Assembly: GCF_009687865.1 (NCBI RefSeq)
Contig: NZ_BLAE01000010.1
Coordinates: 1-41,568, forward strand
From: Acrocarpospora macrocephala
GTDB lineage: Bacteria > Actinomycetota > Actinomycetes > Streptosporangiales > Streptosporangiaceae
Direction of reading: 5' to 3'
DNA length: 41,568 nt
Shown here one piece after another: positions 32,695-40,956 of this stretch. The translations under genes were made by a program, and so were the position numbers. The first letter of the stretch is position 1. Each line of letters begins with the position of its first letter. A model generated the notes under the pieces. That model saw only the letters and a list, made by a program, of their open reading frames with translations, searched no databases and was not told the DNA's origin.

Positions 32695-32715
32695 AACTGT
32701 TTTCAGTCAACAGTT
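32695..32715 (-). promoter_or_regulatory. Operator-like inverted repeat AACTGTT-N7-AACAGTT upstream of gntR 2
   Basis: Seven-base arms, perfectly inverted, spaced by 7. On the minus strand the right part reads ACTGTTGACTGA, matching ACTGTTGACAGT (22351-22362) at 9 of 12 positions, and it includes TTGACT (32710-32705), which could be a -35. The same combination of operator and -35 precedes the right-hand operon. Confidence 0.5.
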
Positions 32716-32827
32716 CCACTGCACTATCGGGGCTGGCTAAGCGATCGTTCAGCATCATTCGCTGGCGAAGCCCCTGGTGCCCGGGTGACCACCACGACCA
32801 CCGCCGTCAGGCCAGGCTTGGGGGTGG

Positions 32828-33241
32828 TTATTCGGCTTGTCGCTTGAGTCCCTCGGCGAACTGGCGGAACGACGGGCCCAGGTCGGGGATCGATTTGAAG
32901 ATCATGCCAGCGAGTGGGCCGGTGTATTCCTCGCGCATGGTGAAGCGGGTTCCGGTGCCCTCGGGCACGAGGGTGTAGGTGCGCTGGCCGGTGAATAGGC
33001 CGAGGGGCATGCCGCCGGCGAACACCATCCGCTCGGGCGCGGTCAGTTGGACCACTTTGACGGGAAACGCGCGGCCGGGGTTGGCCTCGACCGAGATGGA
33101 CAGTTTCTCGCCCAGCGCCAGCCGGCCGTCGACCTTCGTGACGCCTGAGTCCCAGTCGGGCCAGGCGCCGATGTCGGTGAGCAGGGCCCAGATCTTCTCA
33201 GGAGTCGATTCGATGAGGGAGGTTGCTTCGTACGAGCGCAT
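32828..33241 (-). CDS. SRPBCC family protein (polyketide cyclase/START-like)
   Basis: A 137-residue helix-grip protein. The start M-R-S-Y-E-A-T-S-L-I-E-S-T-P-E-K-I-W-A-L-L-T-D and W-P-D-W-D are typical of the SRPBCC/polyketide-cyclase group, which binds hydrophobic ligands in a deep cavity. The function is not defined. ATG 33241 has AAAGGAA 7-8 bases upstream; the frame is open to 33280 but adds nothing recognisable. It is divergent from the HxlR regulator at 33371, the usual arrangement for an HxlR-controlled target. Confidence 0.88.
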   Translation of the reverse strand: MRSYEATSLIESTPEKIWALLTDIGAWPDWDSGVTKVDGRLALGEKLSISVEANPGRAFPVKVVQLTAPERMVFAGGMPLGLFTGQRTYTLVPEGTGTRFTMREEYTGPLAGMIFKSIPDLGPSFRQFAEGLKRQAE

Positions 33242-33302
33242 GTCTGTTCCTTTGATTTTCGACGCAGCGCTGGGCCACATCCCTGTCAGCGGCGTACCAC
33301 AC

Positions 33303-33364
33303 TATCTAGCAGTGGACTTTCCTTTTGCAAGTGAAATTGCCTTCGTTAAGCGCAATGTTATGAT
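33303..33364. promoter_or_regulatory. Divergent promoters between SRPBCC and HxlR genes
   Basis: Plus strand: TTGCCT (33337-33342), 16-bp spacer, TATGAT (33359-33364). Transcription would start at about 33371, the A of the HxlR start codon, so the transcript is probably leaderless. Minus strand: TTGCAA (33330-33325), 16-bp spacer, TAGATA (33308-33303), for the SRPBCC gene. The two -35 elements nearly abut, leaving room for one regulator to control both. Confidence 0.5.
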
Positions 33365-33370
33365 CGCGAT

Positions 33371-34054
33371 ATGTCTTCGCCCGACACGATGGCGCGCAGC
33401 TACGCCCAGCTATGTGGCATCGCCACCGCCCTTGACGTGGTCGGTGACCGGTGGACGCTCCTTGTGCTGCGCGACCTGCTGCTCGGCCCGCTGCGGTTCG
33501 GCGACCTCGCCGAGGGCCTGCCGGGCATCGGCACCAACACACTGACGGCACGGCTCAAACATCTGGAGGCGCTGGACGTCGTCCACCGGCGGCTGCTGCC
33601 CCTGCCGGACCGCGGCACGGTGTACGAGCTCACCGACTACGGCCGCGAACTCGAGCCGATCCTGATGGCGTTGGGCCGCTGGGGAACCAGAAGCATGGGG
33701 CGCCTGCCCCGCGACGTCGCCTCCCGCTCGCGGTGGCTCGTCGCCGCGATGCTCGCCTTCCACGACGACAGCCAGCGCATCGCCCAGCCGACGACCTGGG
33801 AGCTGCGCCTGAGCGACGGCCCCTTCACCGTCCGGGCCGAGGACTCGACCCTCACCGTCGCCGCCGGCGCGCCCGACCACGCCGACCTCATCCTCACCAC
33901 CGACGACGAAACCCTGCACCAACTCCTGACGCATCGCCTCACCCCAGCCGAGGCGGTCACGACCGGCGCGGTCACCCTCGATGGCGACATCTCAGGCCTG
34001 TCGCGTCTGATCGGACTGTTCACCTTCCCCGCTCTTGAGGCGTCCGCCACCTGA
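33371..34054 (+). CDS. HxlR family transcriptional regulator with C-terminal SCP2-like domain
   Basis: A 227-residue regulator. The winged-helix domain (about 10-105) has the HxlR hallmarks: C15 in A-Q-L-C-G-I-A, V-V-G-D-R-W-T-L-L-V-L-R-D-L, G-P-L-R-F-G-D-L, G-I-G-T-N-T-L-T-A-R-L-K-H-L and Y-E-L-T-D-Y-G-R-E-L. Residues 125-220 resemble a sterol-carrier-protein-2-like domain, a fusion common in actinobacterial HxlR proteins and a possible ligand sensor. No ribosome-binding site precedes the ATG and a promoter -10 ends 7 bp before it, which points to a leaderless message. It probably controls itself and the divergent SRPBCC gene. Confidence 0.93.
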   Translation: MSSPDTMARSYAQLCGIATALDVVGDRWTLLVLRDLLLGPLRFGDLAEGLPGIGTNTLTARLKHLEALDVVHRRLLPLPDRGTVYELTDYGRELEPILMALGRWGTRSMGRLPRDVASRSRWLVAAMLAFHDDSQRIAQPTTWELRLSDGPFTVRAEDSTLTVAAGAPDHADLILTTDDETLHQLLTHRLTPAEAVTTGAVTLDGDISGLSRLIGLFTFPALEASAT

Positions 34055-34112
34055 ATAGGGCCATGAAGAACGGGCAGGGGAAGAGTCTAGGCAGCTCAGA
34101 GGGGAGACAGCC

Positions 34113-34655
34113 ATGATCGAAGGCAAGACCATCGCATTTCTCGCCGCACCCGAGGGCACCGAACAGGTCGAGTTGACCGAACCGTGGCAGACCATCATGA
34201 ACGCTGGCGGCACGCCACGGCTGATCTCCACCCGGGAAGGCCGGATCCAGGCGTTCAACCACCTCGACCGTGGCGACGCATTCCGTGTGGACGCCACCGT
34301 GGATGAGGTCGACGCCGCCCAGTTCGACGGGCTCGTACTGCCAGGCGGGGTGGCCAACCCCGACTACCTGCGCACCCGTCCCGAGGCGGTCCGGTTCGTA
34401 CGAGCGTTCTTCGACCTGGGTAAGCCCGTCGCGGCGATCTGCCACGCACCGTGGACGCTCATCGAAGCCGATGTCGTACGGGGGCGCACGCTGACCTCGT
34501 GGCCCAGCCTGCAGACCGACCTGCGCAACGCGGGCGCGACCTGGCACGACCGGGAGGTCGTGGTCTGCACGGCGGCCCCGTCCACCCTGGTCACCAGCCG
34601 GATGCCGGATGACCTGAAGGCGTTCGGCGAGGCGGCGATCGAGGCGTTCGCCTAG
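34113..34655 (+). CDS. DJ-1/PfpI family protein (type 1 glutamine amidotransferase-like)
   Basis: A 180-residue single-domain protein. The nucleophile elbow is A-A-I-C110-H111-A-P-W, E18 corresponds to the conserved acidic residue near the nucleophile, and D-G-L-V-L-P-G-G-V-A-N precedes. Such proteins act as deglycases, chaperones or proteases; which applies here is open. It is preceded by GAGGGGAG 5-10 bases before the ATG. It stands alone, 58 bp after the HxlR gene, and ends before a strong stem-loop shared with metE. Confidence 0.93.
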   Translation: MIEGKTIAFLAAPEGTEQVELTEPWQTIMNAGGTPRLISTREGRIQAFNHLDRGDAFRVDATVDEVDAAQFDGLVLPGGVANPDYLRTRPEAVRFVRAFFDLGKPVAAICHAPWTLIEADVVRGRTLTSWPSLQTDLRNAGATWHDREVVVCTAAPSTLVTSRMPDDLKAFGEAAIEAFA

Positions 34656-34667
34656 GCCCGTACATGA

Positions 34668-34700
34668 CGCCTGGTCTCAGCGGGGAGCGGAGACCAGGCG
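34668..34700. terminator. Stem-loop between convergent pfpI-like gene and metE
   Basis: A perfect 11-bp stem (CGCCTGGTCTC and its complement) with an 11-base loop. It lies in the 53 bp between the two convergent stop codons, the expected place for a bidirectional terminator. There is no T-run, as is common in high-GC actinomycetes. Confidence 0.65.
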
Positions 34701-34708
34701 GGACGATG

Positions 34709-36964
34709 TCACCTCAGGTGCGCCCGGACTTTCACGGCGGCCGCGACGAGGTTACGCAGAGACGCCTCCGTCTCGGGGTAGGCGCGGGTCTTGAGGCCGC
34801 AGTCGGGGTTGACCCACACTCTGGCGGGGTCGACGGCCTGCACGGCTCGCCGGAGATTGTGCTCCATCTCCTCGACCGAGGGGACGCGCGGGGAGTGGAT
34901 GTCCCAGACGCCGGGGCCGATGCCGTTCTGGTAACCCGCCCGGCGGAGGTCGGTGACGAGTTCCATGTGGGAACGGGCCGCTTCGACGCTGGTGACGTCG
35001 GCGTCCAGCGCGGCGATCGCGCCGATGATCTCGCCGAATTCGGAATAGCACATGTGGGTGTGGATCTGGGTGGTGTCGGCGGCGCCGGAGGTCGCCAGCC
35101 GGAACGCGGCGACCGCCCAGTCCAGGTACGCGGCATGATCGGCCTGGCGGAGCGGAAGGAGCTCGCGCAGGGCGGGTTCGTCGACCTGGATGACGCGGAT
35201 ACCGGCGGCCTCCAGGTCGGTGATCTCGTCGCGCAGGGCGAGGGCGACCTGGCGGGCGGTGTGGGCGAGCGGCTGGTCGTCGCGGACGAAGGACCAGGCG
35301 AGCATGGTGACCGGTCCGGTGAGCATGCCCTTGACCGGCTTGGCCGTCAGCGACTGCGCGTAGCTCGCCCATTCGGTGGTCATCGGGCGAGGGCGGGAGA
35401 TGTCGCCGTACAGGATGGGCGGGCGAACGCAGCGGGTGCCGTAGGACTGGACCCAGCCGTGGTCGGTGACGGCGTAGCCGGTGAGCTGCTCGGCGAAATA
35501 CTGGACCATGTCGTTGCGCTCGGGCTCGCCGTGCACCAGGACGTCCAGGCCGAGGTCTTCCTGGAGGACGATGACGCGGGCGATCTCCTGGCGCATCGCC
35601 GCCGTGTAGGCGGCATCGTCGATGCGGCCGGCCTTGTGATCGGCGCGGGCCGTGCGGATCTCGGCGGTCTGCGGGAACGAGCCGATCGTGGTGGTGGCCA
35701 GGTCCGGCAGGGCCAGCGCGGCCCGCTGGGCCGCGAACCTGGCCGCCCGGTCACCGCGGCGAACCTCGCCGAGCGCGTCGAGGCGGGCGCGGACCCGCTC
35801 GTCCACGGCCGGGAGCACCCGGTCCGGCTCAGCGGGCAGCGGCTCGGCCCCGCCGAGGACGCGGCCCAGGGCGGCGACCTCGGCGACTTTCTGCCGGGCG
35901 AACGCCAGCCGTCCCTTGACCGCCGCGTCCAAACCGGCCTCCGCCTCCAGATCGAGGGGAACATGCAGCAGCGAGCAGGACGTGCTGATCTCCACGTGCC
36001 CGGCCAGGCCCAGCAGGACGGCGTAGGCGGCCTTGGCCCGCCGCGGGTCGGTGCGCCACACGTTGCGGCCGTCCACCAGCCCGGCGACCACCGTGCGGTA
36101 CGGGAGGCCGCCGACCGAGGCGAGAGTCTCCAGGTTGCCGGTCCCGGCCGTCAGGTCCAGCCCAACCGCTTCGATCTTGGTCTCGGCGAGGGCGGCCAGC
36201 GCGCCGCGGTCGACGGCGCCGAAGTAGGTCGCGACGAGAAGCCGGGGGCGGCTGGGCAGGTCGCCGAGCCGGGTATAGGCGCGGCGGACGGCGGTGACCT
36301 GCGCTTCGGTGAGATCCCCGACCAAGGCGGGCTCATCGAGCTGGACGCGCCGGGCGCCCGCGCCGGCGAGCCGCTCCAGCAGTTCGCCGTACACCTCGAC
36401 CAGACCGTCGAGCAGGTCCAGCGGCTGGAAACCCTCGACGCCGCCGGCCTCGGCCTTGGCCAGCAGCAGGTAGGTCACCGGCCCGATGAGGACGGGCCGG
36501 GTCTCGATGCCGAGTGCCCTGGCCTCCAGGTACTCCCGCAGCGGTTTGGCGGCGGCGCCGTCGGCGAGGCGGAACCGGGCGTCCAGGGCGAGCTCGGGCA
36601 CCAGGTAGTGGTAGTTGGTGTCGAACCACTTGGTCATCTCCAGCGCGGGAACCTCCCGCGCGCCCCGCGCCATCGCGAAATACCGGTCCAGGCCGGTCAG
36701 TCGCCGGTAGCGGTCCGGGACCGCGTCGACCATCACGCTGGTGTCCAGGACCTGGTCATAGAAGGAGAAGGTGTTCGACGGGACCTCGGTGAGGCCCGCC
36801 TCGCGCAGTTCCGTCCACACCTGCGCGCGCAGGCTGGCGGCCGTCGCCTCCAAGGCGGCGGCGTCGATCCGCCCGGCCCAGTAGTCCTCGGTGGCGAACT
36901 TCAGTTCCCTGCGTGCCCCGATCCTCGGGTAGCCCAGGATCGTCGTGTTCGGGCTCTTCGGCAT
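34709..36964 (-). CDS. metE: Cobalamin-independent methionine synthase
   Basis: A 751-residue enzyme that methylates homocysteine from 5-methyltetrahydropteroyl-tri-L-glutamate without B12. The N-terminal half starts [16 protein letters not shown] and the C-terminal catalytic half starts [10 protein letters not shown]. Zinc ligands are in H-T-H-M-C-Y-S-E-F (His, Cys), G-E-P-E-R-N-D-M (Glu) and [10 protein letters not shown] (Cys). The length is normal. ATG 36964 follows GAGGGAAG at a spacing of 6; the frame is open to 37189 but that part is the riboswitch region. A cobalamin riboswitch lies in the leader, so B12 shuts it off, implying that the organism also has B12-dependent MetH or takes up B12. 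Confidence 0.97.
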   Translation of the reverse strand: MPKSPNTTILGYPRIGARRELKFATEDYWAGRIDAAALEATAASLRAQVWTELREAGLTEVPSNTFSFYDQVLDTSVMVDAVPDRYRRLTGLDRYFAMARGAREVPALEMTKWFDTNYHYLVPELALDARFRLADGAAAKPLREYLEARALGIETRPVLIGPVTYLLLAKAEAGGVEGFQPLDLLDGLVEVYGELLERLAGAGARRVQLDEPALVGDLTEAQVTAVRRAYTRLGDLPSRPRLLVATYFGAVDRGALAALAETKIEAVGLDLTAGTGNLETLASVGGLPYRTVVAGLVDGRNVWRTDPRRAKAAYAVLLGLAGHVEISTSCSLLHVPLDLEAEAGLDAAVKGRLAFARQKVAEVAALGRVLGGAEPLPAEPDRVLPAVDERVRARLDALGEVRRGDRAARFAAQRAALALPDLATTTIGSFPQTAEIRTARADHKAGRIDDAAYTAAMRQEIARVIVLQEDLGLDVLVHGEPERNDMVQYFAEQLTGYAVTDHGWVQSYGTRCVRPPILYGDISRPRPMTTEWASYAQSLTAKPVKGMLTGPVTMLAWSFVRDDQPLAHTARQVALALRDEITDLEAAGIRVIQVDEPALRELLPLRQADHAAYLDWAVAAFRLATSGAADTTQIHTHMCYSEFGEIIGAIAALDADVTSVEAARSHMELVTDLRRAGYQNGIGPGVWDIHSPRVPSVEEMEHNLRRAVQAVDPARVWVNPDCGLKTRAYPETEASLRNLVAAAVKVRAHLR

Positions 36965-37077
36965 GGCAGCTTCCCTCGCTGAGCCATAAGCGGCCGTACA
37001 GGAGGAAAGAGCGCACCGCCGTGCGCGCCCCAGGCCCTCCCACGAGGCCGCGGACCACCGCGCACCGGTCGGCGCGC

Positions 37078-37275
37078 GGGCGGAGGCAGGTCTTCGGACT
37101 CGCGGGCAGAACCTGAAACCAGGCGTTTCTACTGGCCGTCGCTTCCCAGGCCCGTCGGGCCCAGTGCGTATGACGGCGGTCGTTCCCACTCACCGCTGCG
37201 GGGCAGTCCCGGACTCCCACCGGGTTCCCTCTTACGACGCCCAGCCCCGCGGGGGCCGGGCGAACCATCCGCGCC
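37078..37275 (-). ncRNA. Cobalamin riboswitch in the metE leader
   Basis: On the minus strand the leader contains the conserved core of the cobalamin riboswitch. GGGAACCCGGTGGGAGTCCG is followed by G-ACTGCCCCGCAGCGGTGA, then GGGAACGACCGCC further on, and near the 3' end the B12-box-type sequence CGAAGACCTGCC (about 37096-37085). It ends about 115 nt before the metE start. A TAGACT hexamer (37285-37280) just upstream could be the -10. When adenosylcobalamin binds, expression of the B12-independent enzyme is expected to fall. Confidence 0.92.
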
Positions 37276-37297
37276 AGGCAGTCTAGCCCGACCTGTC

Positions 37298-37822
37298 CTA
37301 CAGAGCGTCGCGGCTCTCTTCGAACTCTCTCAGCACCGCTTTGCGCGCCGCCTTCGAGAGCCGGTCGATGTAGAGCATGCCGTCCAGGTGGTCGGTCTCG
37401 TGCTGCAGGCAGCGCGCCAGCACACCGGTGCCGTGTACGGTCACCGGCGCGCCCGTCACGTCGAACCCCTGGGCCGTCGCCCGGTCCGGCCGCCCGACCA
37501 CCGCTCGCGGACCCGGGATCGACAGGCAGCCCTCGTCGTCAGGATCGAGGTTGCGCTCCCCCGGTCCCAGCGGCACCAGCGTCGGGTTGACGACCACGCC
37601 CTTCTGCGAGACGCCGTCCCCGTCCGGGCAGTCGTAGACGAACACGCGCAGGTCCACGCCGATCTGGTTGGCCGCCAGCCCGACCCCTTCGGCTTCGTAC
37701 ATGCTGGCGAACATGTCCTCCACCAGCGCGGCCAGTTCCTCGTCGTAGCGCTCCACCGGGCGGCACGGAGTGTGCAGCACCGGGTTGCCGACGATGGTGA
37801 TGGGACGTGCCGTGCCGGTCAT
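37298..37822 (-). CDS. def: Peptide deformylase
   Basis: A 174-residue iron/zinc hydrolase that removes the formyl group from nascent proteins. All three motifs are present: G-V-G-L-A-A-N-Q (47-54), E-G-C-L-S (C99 as metal ligand) and H-E-T-D-H (141-145). ATG 37822 is the only start that fits the family; the frame stays open to 38218, but the upstream part encodes a tsaD-like fragment in the same frame with no stop between. The ribosome-binding site is weak (AAGGCGG). The end lies 13 bp from the metE riboswitch promoter region. Confidence 0.94.
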   Translation of the reverse strand: MTGTARPITIVGNPVLHTPCRPVERYDEELAALVEDMFASMYEAEGVGLAANQIGVDLRVFVYDCPDGDGVSQKGVVVNPTLVPLGPGERNLDPDDEGCLSIPGPRAVVGRPDRATAQGFDVTGAPVTVHGTGVLARCLQHETDHLDGMLYIDRLSKAARKAVLREFEESRDAL

Positions 37823-37839
37823 GTGTGTTACCGCCTTGG

Positions 37840-38093
37840 TCAAGGGAGCCGAGGGATCGGGTGACAGGCCGAGGGAGGCGGGAACGGCGCCCACGTCCAC
37901 CAGCAGGTCGCCCACGGCCGCGATCATCACACCGTTGTCGGTGCACAAGGCCGGGGCCGGTACGCGCAGGGTGATGCCCGCGGCGGCGCAAACGCTCGGC
38001 GGCGACCTGGCGCAGCCTCCCGTTCGCGGCCACGCCGCCGACGATGACCAGGATATCCACCGCGTGCTCCAGGCAGGCCGCATTCGTTGTCGC
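37840..38093 (-). pseudogene. tsaD (tRNA threonylcarbamoyladenosine synthase) C-terminal fragment, frameshifted
   Basis: Two adjacent frames of the minus strand together give the C-terminal part of TsaD/Gcp. The first reads [23 protein letters not shown]. After a one-base shift near 37990 the second continues [11 protein letters not shown], then [14 protein letters not shown]. The G-G-V-A-A-N and C-T-D-N-G segments are diagnostic of the family. The upstream 250 or so residues are missing. The second part runs in frame into the peptide deformylase gene. It is a decayed copy; a complete tsaD must lie elsewhere because the gene is normally essential. Confidence 0.8.
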
Positions 38094-38109
38094 TGGTAGT
38101 GGGATCGAC

Positions 38110-38141
38110 GTCCACATGACGATCCTGGACCGGAGTACTCT
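38110..38141 (+). repeat. Conserved 32-bp element, copy 1 (before the TPR gene)
   Basis: This element matches 38922-38953 at 26 of 32 positions with no gaps. Shared blocks are TCCACAT, ACGATCC and GGAGTA. Copy 1 begins just beyond the point where the tsaD fragment breaks off and ends 46 bp before the TPR gene. It may be a promoter: ACGATCC with GGAGTACTCT resembles the two-part layout of an ECF or HrdB promoter. It may otherwise be a trace of a duplication. Confidence 0.45.
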
Positions 38142-38186
38142 ACTGCTGATCTAGGACGTGGTGGCGATGCCAGGGCGGGGGCGGCG

Positions 38187-38849
38187 ATGAGCGCCGAAGA
38201 CCGGATCGAACGGGCCAAGACGCTCTATGAACGGGCAGTGTTCAGCGGCGACGCCAGCGTGCTGACCGACGCCGAACGGGGCCTGGACGCGGTGGAGGCC
38301 GATGCCGCGCTGGCCCGTGGGCGGATCCTGCATGGGCGGTTTCTCAACGAGCGCGCCAGCGCCGGCTCGTCACCCGTCGAGGACCCGGCTGAACTGCCGT
38401 TGTTCGAGCGCGCGGTCGAGCTGTACCGGGCGCTGGGCGACGCGCGCGGCGAGGCCGAGGCGTTGTTCTGGATCGGCTGCCTGCATCAGGTCATCCGGCG
38501 TGACAACGAGACCGCGGTTCCGGAACTGGAGCGGTCCTGGCGGCTGGCGGCGCAGGTCGGCGACAAGCCGACCCAGTCCGAGGCTCTGCGGCACTTGGGC
38601 ATCGCGGCACACATGGCCGGTCGGCTGGATGAAGCGCGCGAGCGGCTGGAGGAGTCGTCGCGGCTGTGGCGGGAGGTCGGGGCTCTGCCGCACGTGGCCT
38701 CCAACATGATCGGGCTGGCCTACATCGCCGCCGCCCAGGACCGCCGGGCGGACGCGCTCGCGACACTCGACGAGGCGCACGCCATCGCCCAGGCGCATGG
38801 TGCCCATGCCATCGTGCGGCATATCGAGCAGGCGAGAACGGAGATCTAG
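38187..38849 (+). CDS. Tetratricopeptide repeat protein
   Basis: A 220-residue all-helical protein built of about four to five TPR-like units: the segments around residues 70-105 ([14 protein letters not shown]), 105-145, 145-180 ([14 protein letters not shown]) and 185-215 ([12 protein letters not shown]). There is no signal peptide or catalytic motif. TPR proteins are scaffolds for protein contacts; the partner is unknown. It stands alone between two copies of a 32-bp element and follows a decayed tsaD fragment. Confidence 0.85.
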   Translation: MSAEDRIERAKTLYERAVFSGDASVLTDAERGLDAVEADAALARGRILHGRFLNERASAGSSPVEDPAELPLFERAVELYRALGDARGEAEALFWIGCLHQVIRRDNETAVPELERSWRLAAQVGDKPTQSEALRHLGIAAHMAGRLDEARERLEESSRLWREVGALPHVASNMIGLAYIAAAQDRRADALATLDEAHAIAQAHGAHAIVRHIEQARTEI

Positions 38850-38921
38850 GCGCGCGATCACGCCAGGCGCAGCCAAGACCAACCACGACCGATACCGACG
38901 CCACCTCGACCATCGACCAAG

Positions 38922-38953
38922 GTCCACATAACGATCCCGGGCTGGAGTAACCT
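38922..38953 (+). repeat. Conserved 32-bp element, copy 2 (after the TPR gene)
   Basis: Second copy of the element at 38110-38141. It lies 72 bp after the TPR stop and 178 bp before the pentapeptide-repeat gene. If the element is a promoter, it would drive that gene with a leader of about 170 nt. The remaining intergenic sequence (38954-39131) shows nothing I recognise. Confidence 0.45.
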
Positions 38954-39131
38954 CCCCTTCCCTGACGTGCGTCTTGTCCGGTCGGCGGCAGGAACGACGT
39001 CACGGCCTGGTATTCAGGCCACGGGTCGAGAGGAGGGCCGGGACTCTCGGGAGACCTGCGCCAAATCCCGTGAGGGTATCGATCGGCGGATGGATGGTAA
39101 CGGGTGCCGCAGTGTCACCTGATATGACGGT

Positions 39132-40328
39132 ATGCGCCTGTGGTTGCCGGTTCCTCGTCGGTCGGACGGCTCTGACCTTGATTCCAACGCGCCACCCGAG
39201 TTGCGGACACCGCCCGGAGCGGTGTGGTGGATCAGTGTGTCGGCCGTTCTGGTCGGCGGTACGGTCGCGGGCGTTGCCTGGTGGCTCCTCGCGGCTTTGC
39301 CCGCGAATGGGCTCCAAGCGCCCGAACGGGCGACCGCCCGCCAAGGGGCCGTGCAGACCGCTTTGGCGGCCGGTGCGGGCATGGGCGCAGCGATCACGTT
39401 GATGCTGGCCTTTCGCCGGCAGCGCCATCAAGAACTCGCGGCCCGTGTCACGGCTCACGACGCGGACGAGCGGCGGATCACCGAACTGTATGCCAAGGCC
39501 GCGGAACAACTCGGTAGCGATAAGGCGGCTGTACGTCTGGCCGGGCTCTATGCGCTGGAACGCCTGGCCCGCGACAACAGTGACCATGCGCAGACCATCG
39601 TCAATGTCGTCTGTGCCTATTTGCGCATGCCCTATAACCTGACCAGCCCTCCTGGTACCCAGCAGCCGCCAGGACCTTGGCCCGCGGAGTCGGGCAGCAC
39701 GGATCACGACGGCGAACGACATGTCCGGGTGACCGCCCAACGGGTGCTTCGTGGACTCTTGCAAATCGAGTATCCCGGCCGGTGGCATCCGACACCCTTG
39801 TCAAGGGGGCTCGATATCGACCTGGCCGGGGCCACCCTCATCCATGTCGACTTCCGGAACTGTAACGTTGGCAGCGCTGACTTCACCGGTGCTCAATTCC
39901 TCGGGAGCGCGTCATTCGCCAACGCACGCTTCTACGGCCGTGCGACGTTTTCAAGTGCGCATTTCCGCGGAAGTGCACGATTCGGCGGCGTTCTCTTCGA
40001 CATGGAAGACCTGCGTGGTGGTGCGGTCTTCCACAGTATTGGAGATTTCCGGGAGGTGGTCTTCCACGGGGAGGCCGATTTCAACGGAGTGACATTTCAT
40101 GGCACTGCGGTGTTCAATCAGGCCGAGTTCGCCGAGCGGGCGTCGTTCGGCCTGGGGGCAGCTTTCCACGGTGGCATCCTTTTTGACGGGGCCATCGTTC
40201 GCCAACCACAGCAGAAACACAACTGGCCGGCCGGGTGGCATGTGATCGTCCAGGCGGATGGACAAGGACATCCCGCGTACTCGGCCGGAGACGCCCTATC
40301 ACCGACTGGCTCAGGTGACCAGCAGTAA
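39132..40328 (+). CDS. Membrane-anchored pentapeptide-repeat protein
   Basis: A 398-residue protein. Two hydrophobic helices lie near 30-55 and 70-95. A charged helical segment follows, containing E-L-Y-A-K-A-A-E-Q-L-G-S and L-A-G-L-Y-A-L-E-R-L-A, a part common to many actinobacterial pentapeptide-repeat membrane proteins. From about 228 to 345 there are pentapeptide repeats of the A(D/S)F form: A-T-L-I-H-V-D-F, S-A-D-F-T-G-A-Q-F, S-A-S-F-A-N-A-R-F, R-A-T-F, S-A-R-F, E-A-D-F and T-A-V-F-N-Q-A-E-F. They fold as a right-handed beta-helix. Function unknown; gyrase protection is known for other pentapeptide proteins but there is no reason to assume it here. No clear ribosome-binding site. Confidence 0.88.
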   Translation: MRLWLPVPRRSDGSDLDSNAPPELRTPPGAVWWISVSAVLVGGTVAGVAWWLLAALPANGLQAPERATARQGAVQTALAAGAGMGAAITLMLAFRRQRHQELAARVTAHDADERRITELYAKAAEQLGSDKAAVRLAGLYALERLARDNSDHAQTIVNVVCAYLRMPYNLTSPPGTQQPPGPWPAESGSTDHDGERHVRVTAQRVLRGLLQIEYPGRWHPTPLSRGLDIDLAGATLIHVDFRNCNVGSADFTGAQFLGSASFANARFYGRATFSSAHFRGSARFGGVLFDMEDLRGGAVFHSIGDFREVVFHGEADFNGVTFHGTAVFNQAEFAERASFGLGAAFHGGILFDGAIVRQPQQKHNWPAGWHVIVQADGQGHPAYSAGDALSPTGSGDQQ

Positions 40329-40356
40329 GCGCCACCGGCGGATGGCGTCGAGGTGG

Positions 40357-40929
40357 TCAGTGGCTGTCGTCTTGGTGGGAGCGGTTGAGGAGCAGGTCGG
40401 CGGCGCGGGTGAGGACCTGGGGTCGGGTGTGGTCGCCGTGGTCGGCGGCGAGGAAGTGTTCGCCGATCGCCAGGCAGAAGGCGAGCAGGCTGCGGGCCTC
40501 GACCTCGTCGGGATCGGAGCAGAAGGTGCCGATGAGTTCGCGCAGCAGCGCCATGCGCCGGTTGTCCACCCGTCGGAGGCGCTCGGCGACCGCCTCGTCG
40601 CGCCGGGCCCAGTCCCGGATCGCTAGGTCGATGGGCAGCAGGCGGTCGCTGGAGAAGGTGAGCACGCCCGCGCGCTGGATCTTGGTTCTCGGGTCGCCTC
40701 CTTCGCGCTCGACGCGGTCGAGCACCTCGTCGATGCTCTCCCTTTCCCAGGTGTCCAGCATCGCCTTCAGCAGCGCGTCGCGGTCGGCGAAGGACCCGTA
40801 GAACCCGCCTTTCGTGACGCCGAGCTTCTTCGCCAGCACCTCGATACGTACGGCATCCGGGCCGCCGGCGGCCAGCGCTCGCAGCCCTTCCTCGATCCAC
40901 CTGTCACGCGGCGTGCGAGTCGCGGCCAC
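40357..40929 (-). CDS. TetR family transcriptional regulator
   Basis: A 190-residue regulator. The helix-turn-helix is R-I-E-V-L-A-K-K-L-G-V-T-K-G-G-F-Y-G-S-F-A-D-R-D-A-L-L (about 28-54), preceded by W-I-E-E-G-L-R-A-L. The ligand domain is typical in length. I chose GTG 40929 because AGAGGTGAG lies 7 bases upstream. In-frame ATGs at 40959 and 40968 lie inside the operator/-10 region and would be in the promoter. It is divergent from the DUF2867 gene, with two identical palindromic operators between them, and so probably represses both. Confidence 0.92.
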   Translation of the reverse strand: MAATRTPRDRWIEEGLRALAAGGPDAVRIEVLAKKLGVTKGGFYGSFADRDALLKAMLDTWERESIDEVLDRVEREGGDPRTKIQRAGVLTFSSDRLLPIDLAIRDWARRDEAVAERLRRVDNRRMALLRELIGTFCSDPDEVEARSLLAFCLAIGEHFLAADHGDHTRPQVLTRAADLLLNRSHQDDSH

Positions 40930-40956
40930 GATGTGTCTCACCTCACCTCTCCAGCG

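Noticed and set aside
34664-36982. A 772-codon plus-strand reading frame opposite metE
   Set aside because: It is the complement shadow of metE, with a Gly/Arg/Asp/Gln-rich composition and no recognisable motifs.
37823-38218. Extended peptide deformylase starting at 38218
   Set aside because: The extension is a frameshifted tsaD fragment plus unrelated sequence. The deformylase family starts at about 37822.
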